From an uncultured Oscillospiraceae bacterium (GTDB taxonomy: Bacteria; Bacillota; Clostridia; Oscillospirales; Ruminococcaceae), in contig CAKSEC010000013.1 of assembly GCA_934446355.1 (NCBI GenBank), positions 1-64,000 on the forward strand: a stretch of DNA of 64,000 bases. Direction: 5' to 3'. How positions within the stretch are numbered: position 1 is the stretch's first letter; the number at the start of each line of letters is the position of its first letter. The notes beneath the pieces were generated by a model. It did no database searches and was not told the origin of the DNA. It saw only the letters and a list, made by a program, of their open reading frames with translations. Both the position numbers and the translations under genes were made by a program. Positions 49,155 to 55,987 of the stretch are shown here, piece by piece.

Positions 49155-51191
49155 ATGGTCGCACATAAGCACATTTCAAAGATCATCGCTGTGGTCATGG
49201 CGGCCGCCGTCTGCCTGTGCCTCTGCGCTGTCGCCTTTTCAGAACAGATCATATCTGCGGTCGGAACCAGCGGCATTTCAATGGAGTATGAAACCAAGCT
49301 GTTTGACACAAGCAGCATAATGACCGTCAATATTCTGATGGACAGTGACGACTGGAACGATATGCTCGAAAACGCCACGGCTGAGGAATACTACCAATGC
49401 GACGTTGAGGTAAACGGCACGACCTTTTACCGGGTGGGTATCCGTCCAAAGGGGAACACCAGTCTGTCCTCCATCGCCAGCGATCCCACGACGGACCGTT
49501 ACAGCTTCAAGCTGGAATTTGACCACTATGTGGACGGACAGACCTGCTTCGGTCTGGATAAGCTGATACTGAACAACAACTACGCCGACGCCACCAGCAT
49601 GAAAGAAGCGCTCATCTACGATATGTATAAGTATCTCGGTGCGGACGCTTCCCTTTACAACTATGCAAAGATATCGCTAAACGGCGAGTACTGGGGCGTT
49701 TACCTTGCGCTTGAAGCGGTCGAGGACAGCTTCCTGCTGCGCAATTACGGCGCACAGAACGGGAATCTCTATAAGCCGGACAGCATGAATATGGGCGGCG
49801 GAAAGGATAACGGCGGCTTCAATGGCATGGATTTTGGCGGAATGGACTTCGGAAACATGACCCCGCCGGACTTTCAGGATAATTCCGACCTGACAGATTT
49901 CAAGGGTCAGATGCCGGATATGTCAGATTTGTCCCAGAGCACTGATACGGATAGTTCGCCGGAGGAATCTGCCGACTTCGGAGAACGTCCCACGATGGAT
50001 TTTGATTCTGCAGGCGATAAAGGCGGCTTCTCAATGGGCGGGGGCGGCGCAAACCTGAACTACACAGATGATGAACTGGACAGCTATGAAACCATCTGGG
50101 ACGGCGAAGTCACTTCAACCGGAAAAGCCGACCACAAGCGTGTCGTCACAGCGCTCAAAAACATATCCGAGGGCAATGACCTCGACAGCTACATGGACAT
50201 CGACAACCTGCTGCGCTACATGGCAGTGCATATATTCTCTGTCAACGAGGACAGCTTATCCGGCTCGATGGCGCACAACTATTACCTCTATGAAGCGGGA
50301 GGAAAGCTGAATCTCATTCCGTGGGACTATAACCTCGCTCTCGGCGGAATGGGCGGCGGAAACGACGCCACAAGCGTTGTGAACGACGCAATAGACAACG
50401 CATTCTCCAGCACAGAATTTTTCGATACTTTGATGGAGGACGAAGCATACCACAGTCAGTATTATGAGTACCTGCAGCAGCTTATAAGCGAATACATAGA
50501 CGGCGGAGGCTTTGACGCTTTCTATGAGCGGGTGCGCAGCCAGATAGACGAACTGGTGGAAACCGACCCCACTGCGTTCTACTCATATGACGAATACCAG
50601 ACTGCAGCCGATACCCTCTATCAAGTGGTAAAGCTGCGCGGCGAGTCTATTCAGGGTCAGCTTGACGGAACGATACCGTCTACTGAGTCAGAGCAAAGCA
50701 ACAGCAGCGCACTTATCGACGCTTCCTCGCTAAATCTGAGCGTTATGGGCAGCATGAATAACGGCGGCGGCAGATTTGATTTCAATGAGCAGCCTGCTTC
50801 TGAGAATACGGCTAACGAGTCAGACGCAGAACAGAGCGATTCGGAAACGTCAACTGTCCCGGATACGTCCGCTGGAGGAAACGGCGGGCAGCCTTCTGAT
50901 TTTGCCCCAACGCAATTCGGCGGTGAAACGCCTGATGGGTTTGACCCGTCAAAGTTCGGCGGAGGAGGTCAAAGACCTTCCAATGATACGCAGACAAATG
51001 AGGATTCGCAAAACGGCGGGAACGGCGATTTTGGCAGCCGTCCCTCAATGGACGATTTTCCGAACGGCATTTCCGGCAGTACGTCAACAGCAATGTCCTC
51101 AGAGAATCTGGTGATGTATGGGGTATCTTTGGCGGTTATAATCGCCGCAATACTTTTTGCGGTACTATATCGCAGGAAGCCAAGGAAGTGA
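49155..51191 (+). CDS. CotH-type kinase-fold surface protein
   Basis: 678 residues. Signal anchor (IIAVVMAAAVCLCLCAVAFS), then a CotH domain: RVGIRPKGNTSLSSIASDP, DKLILNNNYADATSMKEALI, AKISLNGEYWGVYLALEAVE and LIPWDYNLALGGM with the metal-binding Asp. CotH of Bacillus spore coats is an atypical protein kinase. Two insertions are special: a Gly/Met/Asp/Phe-rich loop at about 210-300 (NGMDFGGMDFGNMTPPDF) and a similar C-terminal stretch (PDGFDPSKFGGGGQRP), followed by a membrane segment (NLVMYGVSLAVIIAAILFAV) and a basic tail. It is probably held at the surface by both ends. Confidence 0.9.
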   Translation: MVAHKHISKIIAVVMAAAVCLCLCAVAFSEQIISAVGTSGISMEYETKLFDTSSIMTVNILMDSDDWNDMLENATAEEYYQCDVEVNGTTFYRVGIRPKGNTSLSSIASDPTTDRYSFKLEFDHYVDGQTCFGLDKLILNNNYADATSMKEALIYDMYKYLGADASLYNYAKISLNGEYWGVYLALEAVEDSFLLRNYGAQNGNLYKPDSMNMGGGKDNGGFNGMDFGGMDFGNMTPPDFQDNSDLTDFKGQMPDMSDLSQSTDTDSSPEESADFGERPTMDFDSAGDKGGFSMGGGGANLNYTDDELDSYETIWDGEVTSTGKADHKRVVTALKNISEGNDLDSYMDIDNLLRYMAVHIFSVNEDSLSGSMAHNYYLYEAGGKLNLIPWDYNLALGGMGGGNDATSVVNDAIDNAFSSTEFFDTLMEDEAYHSQYYEYLQQLISEYIDGGGFDAFYERVRSQIDELVETDPTAFYSYDEYQTAADTLYQVVKLRGESIQGQLDGTIPSTESEQSNSSALIDASSLNLSVMGSMNNGGGRFDFNEQPASENTANESDAEQSDSETSTVPDTSAGGNGGQPSDFAPTQFGGETPDGFDPSKFGGGGQRPSNDTQTNEDSQNGGNGDFGSRPSMDDFPNGISGSTSTAMSSENLVMYGVSLAVIIAAILFAVLYRRKPRK

Positions 51192-51230
51192 TGTTTCTTT
51201 GAACTTCCGGCTCACTGACGGTCAGAACTC

Positions 51231-51259
51231 TTGACAGTTCCTGTTTTTTATGTTAATAT
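51231..51259 (+). promoter_or_regulatory. Promoter of the 450-residue unknown gene
   Basis: TTGACA and TAATAT with a 17-base spacer, 110 bases before the start. Confidence 0.6.
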
Positions 51260-51368
51260 GAAAGTGATGATACATATTGTAACATGAGTTATCTTGTGTG
51301 TCATTACTTTTTTCATTTATTGAGTTTATTCTATAGATCTATAGGACAGGAAAGAGAACGGAGGGTAT

Positions 51369-52721
51369 ATGGGCAGATTTTCAATGAACGTAAACGTAAA
51401 ATGTGCGGATCTCGCCAGCAAATTCACCGAAATCATGAAAAAGAACGGCTATGAGATATGCACTGAGGACAATGCTTCTATGTCGTACCTGATAGCGCAG
51501 GGCAAAGATTGGGCTACGCTTGCGGGAAAGGGTTACAATTCGGACGCCCAAAAGACGCAAGACGATTCAGAGCTTATTGCAAAGGAACTGAAAACCCCCG
51601 CATTTATGGTCGAGGTGGTGGACAGCGATTGGGCGATTATAGAGCTGAACGGCTCAAAGGTGATAGTCGGCGACGGTTCGGGCTATGGAATAGAGGACAA
51701 GCCCGCTCCCGACAAAGCGGTCTGGGAGCCGCTGCTCACTAATGGTACGTTTGAGCAGCTGACTGAGATCTGGCAAACGGACGAGGTCTTTGTCGAGGAC
51801 ATACTCGCTAAGTCTGCGCCGCTGTTTGGTATAGACCCGCAGCTTATTACGGCGGACTACCGTGATATTTCAGAGATGACGGACGGCGGGAACATCTCCG
51901 CGCTTTATTTCAAGAAAATAGGCGCAGGCAAAATGATGACTCTGAATGCGGCGTTTAAGAAGGTGTTCGGTGAAGCCCTTGTACCGCTTGGCTTTAAGCT
52001 GATAAAAGGCAGATATCCTTATTTCGTGCGGGTCGTACCGGGCGGGGAGATAGTTCACGTTATTACATTATTAAACGACAGCACAAATGAAAGAGGAAAG
52101 AAATGCTTCAAGATTTTTGGCGGAATCGCTACCGTATATCGTGATGAAATTGATTTAAGCAAAAGTCCGTGGACTGAGAATGTGAACTGGATGCGAAGCA
52201 GTGCTAACATACAAAACACGGCCGATATAACATATGATTTTGCATATGAGGGCGGATTTCGGGAGTTTTTGTTTGAAGCCGACAACGAAAGCGAAATGCT
52301 TTACGAGCTGGAACATTCGCTCGATGTAACACGTAAGATCTTGCTGCAAGTTATTTCAAAAGCGGTCGATATTGACTCAGCTATCGAGTGTTTTTATCAA
52401 TTAGGTATGCCGTTAATCCTTGATGAAAGGTTTGAGGGACTGTTAGTCCTTAAAGCTAAAAATTACTCCGACATAATCAAAAAAGATATTAAAAAGCACA
52501 ATGATAAATATAAACAAAAAATGGAACAGGGAGTAACCGGATACACGTCTGAAGAATACGAAAAGGGGATCCAAAGAGCCAATGGGGTTCTTCAGCGTGA
52601 GGTATCAAAGGTCGAGAATATTCTCAATGATCCGGAATTGCTGGCGAAATATACGGCGGAACTTGAAAGGCGCAAGGCGATCAATACTGAGAAGTTTAGA
52701 TCATATGGTTTGGATATGTGA
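51369..52721 (+). CDS. Unknown cytoplasmic protein, DUF4304-like middle region
   Basis: 450 residues, no signal or membrane segment, start behind GGAGGG. The N-terminal third (VKCADLASKFTEIMKKNGYE ... VIVGDGSGYGIEDKPAPDKA) may be a separate module; the middle FGEALVPLGFKLIKGRYPYF then GGEIVHVITLLN resembles DUF4304-type domains often found in polymorphic toxin immunity proteins. The C-terminal part is a long charged helix (KKDIKKHNDKYKQKMEQGVT, VLQREVSKVENILNDPELLA). No toxin gene is adjacent. Treat as unknown. Confidence 0.6.
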   Translation: MGRFSMNVNVKCADLASKFTEIMKKNGYEICTEDNASMSYLIAQGKDWATLAGKGYNSDAQKTQDDSELIAKELKTPAFMVEVVDSDWAIIELNGSKVIVGDGSGYGIEDKPAPDKAVWEPLLTNGTFEQLTEIWQTDEVFVEDILAKSAPLFGIDPQLITADYRDISEMTDGGNISALYFKKIGAGKMMTLNAAFKKVFGEALVPLGFKLIKGRYPYFVRVVPGGEIVHVITLLNDSTNERGKKCFKIFGGIATVYRDEIDLSKSPWTENVNWMRSSANIQNTADITYDFAYEGGFREFLFEADNESEMLYELEHSLDVTRKILLQVISKAVDIDSAIECFYQLGMPLILDERFEGLLVLKAKNYSDIIKKDIKKHNDKYKQKMEQGVTGYTSEEYEKGIQRANGVLQREVSKVENILNDPELLAKYTAELERRKAINTEKFRSYGLDM

Positions 52722-52779
52722 GGCGTCGATAAGATTTTGTAACAAAAGTGGAGTAAGTCATTAACTGCGCTGTAATGTT

Positions 52780-52822
52780 CCACTATTGTAACACTATTGC
52801 GCCCTTTTTGTTACAATAGTGG
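52780..52822. repeat. Perfect 13-base inverted repeat
   Basis: CCACTATTGTAAC and GTTACAATAGTGG separated by 17 bases. No T run follows, so it is not a simple terminator; an operator or element end is possible. Confidence 0.6.
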
Positions 52823-52937
52823 ACGCCTGACCAAAATCTGTGATAATACCGGTCTTATTTCAAAGCAAACTGCAATTTCTGAATACCTATCGGAAAGAAA
52901 AAGACTGTTAATGAATTTCACTAAAATCATACTTCAG

Positions 52938-52971
52938 CGGCATGAACAAGATATCATGCCGTCGTTTTTTT
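52938..52971 (+). terminator. Intrinsic terminator
   Basis: CGGCATGA pairs with TCATGCCG, followed by TCGTTTTTTT. The frame upstream (52828-52970) gives only a short unsupported peptide. Confidence 0.75.
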
Positions 52972-52996
52972 GAAAATCACCCGCAAAAATCAGATT

Positions 52997-53147
52997 GTTG
53001 CAAAATGCAACCTGACGTCACAGGCAGGAAAAAATGTTGCAAAAACACGAATTACATGCCGCATAACTAAGCCGAAAATCGACCCTAACGCAACTTTGTT
53101 GCAATTTGCAACAGCATTTCTAAACCCGAAGTTGCACTGCGTGCAAC
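52997..53147. promoter_or_regulatory. Cluster of GTTGCA-TGCAAC palindromes
   Basis: Three dyads: GTTGCA-AAA-TGCAAC (52997-53011), GTTGCA-ATT-TGCAAC (53098-53112) and GTTGCA-CTGCG-TGCAAC (53131-53147). There is a further half-site at 53036 and an overlapping inverse dyad GCAAC-TTT-GTTGC (53090-53102). No ORF covers the region. It looks like an array of protein binding sites (operator, replication or transfer origin); the owner is unknown. Confidence 0.7.
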
Positions 53148-53243
53148 ACTAACAAACCGCTTGGTTAAGCGGAATCTCGCTGCTTACCTTACCTGACAGT
53201 TCGGGGTGCAGCTCAAAAAATGCAAGAGCATAAGGGGCGGTGA

Positions 53244-53337
53244 CGTCACGGGCTAAAATCCCGTGACGGTCAGCATAGCTGACGCCGCCTGCCCTGCTTC
53301 GCAGGAACTATTTTTGGTCGGCATCGGGAATGCCGAC
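53244..53337. other. Four consecutive hairpins upstream of spoVG
   Basis: CGTCACGGG/CCCGTGACG (53244-53268), GTCAGC-ATA-GCTGAC (53269-53283), CCTGC-TTC-GCAGG (53293-53305) and GTCGGCAT-CGGGA-ATGCCGAC (53317-53337) follow each other almost without gaps, ending 59 bases before the spoVG start. No T runs follow them. They may form a structured mRNA leader or a DNA recognition region. Confidence 0.65.
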
Positions 53338-53395
53338 GGGGTGTGAAACAGGTCAATTCAGACCTCAATTCATCTTATGAAAGGACAATAATACT

Positions 53396-53680
53396 ATGTC
53401 AATTACAGAAATCAAAATCAGAAAGACTTACAATGAGGGCAGACTGAAAGCAATAGTTTCGCTTGTACTAAGCGATTGCATTGCCATTCATGAAATCAAG
53501 GTAATTCAGGGCGGCGACAGGCTGTTTGTGGCTATGCCATGCCACAGGGAATCAGACGGGAGTTATCGGGACATTATTCACCCGATAGGTCAATCGGCAC
53601 GCAGGGTGCTTGAGGACGCAGTTATTAACGCCTATCGAACCTGCGTTTCCGGTCAGGAGATATCCGAAGCTGAAACGTAA
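53396..53680 (+). CDS. spoVG: SpoVG family protein
   Basis: 94 residues, the full family length. Visible: ITEIKIRKTYNEGRLKAIVS, CIAIHEIKVIQGGDRLFVAM and DIIHPIGQSARRVLEDAVIN, matching SpoVG throughout. SpoVG is a small nucleic-acid-binding regulator of sporulation, capsule and virulence genes in Bacillota. Copies are also common in integrative elements. Here the unusual palindromic leader and the small gene at 54175 suggest a mobile-element copy rather than the housekeeping one. AAAGGACAATAA precedes the start. Confidence 0.92.
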   Translation: MSITEIKIRKTYNEGRLKAIVSLVLSDCIAIHEIKVIQGGDRLFVAMPCHRESDGSYRDIIHPIGQSARRVLEDAVINAYRTCVSGQEISEAET

Positions 53681-53882
53681 GTGCGTTCGGCTGAACGGAT
53701 TTCAGCATATATTTCTTGTGCATTTTGCTGAATTTTTATCAGAATACTTAATGCCGAAGCCGTATTTCTCTTTAATATCGAAATTTTCACCGCACCAAAA
53801 ATCCCATATATGAGCAAAATGTATGTCTTGTGCATTATGGCAAATGCTAAAAAGGTCAATACGCTTAACAAGGAGAAAGCGG
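53681..53882. other. No gene seen; low-GC stretch
   Basis: Only short unsupported frames on both strands. On the minus strand a frame with DFWCGENFDIKEKYGFGI looks protein-like and may be a gene remnant, but it has no start signal. Confidence 0.3.
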
Positions 53883-53911
53883 TTGACTATAGCAGATAAA
53901 TGTGATATACT
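53883..53911 (+). promoter_or_regulatory. Promoter of a candidate small RNA or leader
   Basis: TTGACT and TATACT with a 17-base spacer. No ORF follows until 54175; a strong terminator follows at 54040. Confidence 0.6.
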
Positions 53912-53916
53912 ATTAC

Positions 53917-54094
53917 CAGAAGAAACACTTAGTTTTGACATCATTTTGTTTGGCACTACCAGCTTGACATAATTCCATTACAGATATACCGGATCGCTGT
54001 ATATTCCGCTCAGGCGAATATATGTAATGTGTTCTGATTAATCCGCTGTTATCCTGATGCAATTATTGCGTTCAGATGGCAGCGGATTTTTTGT
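53917..54094 (+). ncRNA. Candidate structured small RNA or riboswitch-like leader
   Basis: Bounded by a promoter and an intrinsic terminator, about 178 bases and without an ORF. It includes an internal partial hairpin (CATTACAGATAT with ATATATGTAATG) and the terminator hairpin. It could be an independent RNA or a transcription attenuator for the gene at 54175. No known RNA family was recognised. Confidence 0.4.
54040..54094 (+). terminator. Intrinsic terminator
   Basis: AATCCGCTG pairs with CAGCGGATT, with further pairing inside (ATC-C-TGA with TCAGAT), followed by TTTTTTGT. Confidence 0.78.
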
Positions 54095-54174
54095 CGTTTG
54101 TACCGAATATTATATTTCCAGAATAAAGCACATTTTCCCGCACAAAATATCAGAAAAGAAAGGAGTGGGCCGGC

Positions 54175-54471
54175 ATGAGGCTTGATATCCACGAGGAAAA
54201 CAAGATGGCAATAATCTGGGCGGCTTCTGATGAAAACACAGACGTTCTGCCGCCGGAAATAGCTTCACAGCTTGAAACGCTGAGATCCAAGCACAAGAAA
54301 TTCCGTGTAATTATCATGCACTCAGGAAGCGACGAGTTGTTCGAGCCTATGCTGACTTTGCTTCTCAGAAACCGCATGAAAAAAGCCCTGAATGAGGTCA
54401 GGGGAGAAAAAAACAGCAGCCCAAGTCCCCTGCCTCACCAGACGGGCTGTCAGGAAACAGTCGGATTCTAA
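54175..54471 (+). CDS. Small protein of integrative-element type, unknown function
   Basis: 98 residues, soluble. The first 70 residues (MRLDIHEENKMAIIWAASDE, KKFRVIIMHSGSDELFEPML, LLLRNRMKKALNEV) recall a small alpha/beta protein often encoded in integrative and conjugative elements of Clostridia; the tail SSPSPLPHQTGCQETVGF is unrelated and may result from truncation. AAAGGAG precedes the start by 11 bases. A terminator follows at once. No relaxase or integrase is present in the window. Confidence 0.5.
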   Translation: MRLDIHEENKMAIIWAASDENTDVLPPEIASQLETLRSKHKKFRVIIMHSGSDELFEPMLTLLLRNRMKKALNEVRGEKNSSPSPLPHQTGCQETVGF

Positions 54472-54472
54472 G

Positions 54473-54508
54473 CCGCCCATTGCAGTCAATGCTTCGGGCG
54501 GTTTTCTG
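54473..54508 (+). terminator. Intrinsic terminator
   Basis: CCGCCC pairs with GGGCGG around a 17-base loop, followed by TTTTCTG. Confidence 0.6.
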
Positions 54509-54570
54509 CTGTCAAGTTTTTCGGGTTGGTGTCATCGGGGGCAAGTCCCGCAAGTATCGCTTCATAGTAG

Positions 54571-55020
54571 GATCACTATACCGCATGGCGTGAACTGGAA
54601 GCGCTTAATTCTGCAGGATATATTCGTGCGATAGGCGTATCGAATTTCGAGCCTGACCGGCTTATCGACCTTGCTGCCTACAACAGCGTAAAGCCCGCTG
54701 TAAATCAGATAGAAACTCATCTTTACTGCCAGCGTCAGAAAGAGCACGAATGGGAAAGAAAATACGGAGTTGCGCACATGGCATATGCGCCGCTCGGACA
54801 GGGACACGCAAACGAAATGTTCTCCGAGCCAGTCGTCTGTGAAATAGCCGCAAAATACGCAAAGACCCCCGCACAGATACTGCTGCGCCGCACCATTCAG
54901 GACGGTGTTACTGTCATACCGAAGTCGGTACATACAAAGCGTATCGCTGAAAATATCAGCATATTTGATTTTGAACTATTATTGAATATGCGGTCGCTAT
55001 TAGGACAGAACCGCTGTTTA
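54571..55020 (+). pseudogene. Aldo/keto reductase, internal fragment
   Basis: From a TAG at 54568 the frame reads DHYTAWRELEALNSAGYIRA, IGVSNFEPDRLIDLAAYNSV, KPAVNQIETHLYCQRQKEHE, YAPLGQGHANEMFSEPV and VTVIPKSVHTKRIAENISIF, the middle and late part of an AKR5-type reductase. The N-terminal third with the catalytic Asp-Tyr-Lys is missing and homology ends about FDFELL near 54990; the frame then runs into the repeat element. ATG 54778 is internal. The fragment is unrelated to the one at 4121, which belongs to another AKR subfamily. Confidence 0.75.
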
Positions 55021-55028
55021 TTACAAAA

Positions 55029-55274
55029 GATATCCACCGGTCCCCCGGTGGATCAGTGTGTTGAAAAAGTCTACGACCAGACTAGCGAGAAGCCCTCAGA
55101 TTCTAGGAACCCGCATAACGACTAGGCTTTGTGCCTGTCGTTATGCGGGTTGTGGCAGGACGCCACAAGTGAAAACCCCAAGCGCAGCACGACGCTGCGC
55201 ATTAAAGGTTTTCGCCTTACGACGAAGATGAGGGTTTATCGACAGTCTGATCCACCGGTCCCCCGGTGGATATC
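55029..55274. repeat. Structured dispersed repeat, copy 3 (full length)
   Basis: 246 bases. Both ends carry the palindrome CCACCGGTCCCCCGGTGG, inside GATATCC...GGATC and GATCC...GGATATC contexts that form an imperfect terminal inverted repeat. Inner ends are GTTGAAAAAGTCT and TTTATCGACAG. The central hairpin has CTAGG, stem AACCCGCATAACGAC with GTCGTTATGCGGGTT, and the loop TAGGCTTTGTGCCT at 55123-55136. It ends 7 bases from the araD stop. No ORF. Confidence 0.8.
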
Positions 55275-55281
55275 CATATTT

Positions 55282-55974
55282 TCAGCCCTGCCCGTAGTAA
55301 GCATTCGCACCGTGCTTTCTGAGATAATGCTTATCCAAAAGTTCCTGCTGCATTCTGCCTGCGGTGGGAGCGATGGTCAGCGCATGGTAGTTCATGAATG
55401 CGACTTCCTCCAGCACAACGGAATTGTGAACCGCTTCATGGGCGTCCTTACCCCATGTGAAAGGACCATGGCTCTTAACAAGCACCGCCGGAATGCTCAT
55501 GGGGTCAACTCCTGCAAATGTTTCTATTATGACCTTTCCGGTCTCCTTCTCGTACTCGCCGTGAATTTCCTTGGGAGTCATCGCACGGGTGCAGGGGATC
55601 TCGCCATAGAAGTAGTCGCCTTGGGTAGTTCCCATTGGCTGGATACCAACGCCAGCCTGCGCAAATGAAGTCGCCCAGCGGCTGTGGGTGTGTACGACTC
55701 CGCCGATAGCCGGGAATGCACGATAAAGTTCAAGATGAGTGGGCGTGTCGCTGGAGGGCTTCCACTTGCCCTCGGCGACCTTTCCGGTCGCAAGCTCAAC
55801 TACCACCATATCCTCGGCGGTCATTCCCTCATAGGGCACACCGGAGGGCTTTATAACCATCATGCCGCTCTCACGGTCGACGGCGGAAACATTGCCCCAT
55901 GTGAACGTTACAAGGTTGTATTTCGGAAGCAGAAGATTGGCTTCCAGTACTTCCTGCTTTAATTTCTCTAACAT
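55282..55974 (-). CDS. araD: L-ribulose-5-phosphate 4-epimerase
   Basis: 230 residues. The ATG at 55974 (AAGAAAGGA upstream) gives the family N-terminus MLEKLKQEVLEANLLLPKYN; the longer frame is an artefact of antisense coding. It converts L-ribulose 5-phosphate to D-xylulose 5-phosphate using zinc. Visible: LVTFTWGNVSAVDRESGMMV, IKPSGVPYEG, the zinc motif VVHTHSRWATSFAQ, and KSHGPFTWGKDAHEAVHNSV. Last gene of the arabinose operon, 13 bases after the kinase. Confidence 0.95.
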   Translation of the reverse strand: MLEKLKQEVLEANLLLPKYNLVTFTWGNVSAVDRESGMMVIKPSGVPYEGMTAEDMVVVELATGKVAEGKWKPSSDTPTHLELYRAFPAIGGVVHTHSRWATSFAQAGVGIQPMGTTQGDYFYGEIPCTRAMTPKEIHGEYEKETGKVIIETFAGVDPMSIPAVLVKSHGPFTWGKDAHEAVHNSVVLEEVAFMNYHALTIAPTAGRMQQELLDKHYLRKHGANAYYGQG

Positions 55975-55987
55975 ACTGCGTCCTTTC

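Noticed and set aside
52828..52974. Short frame ahead of the terminator after the 450-residue gene (SKQTAISEYLSERKRLLMNF)
   Set aside because: No start codon or ribosome binding site; could be a gene remnant but the evidence is too weak.
53702..53956. Minus-strand 84-codon frame containing DFWCGENFDIKEKYGF
   Set aside because: The composition looks protein-like, but there is no ATG with a binding site, and a promoter and candidate RNA are on the other strand; kept only as a possible remnant.
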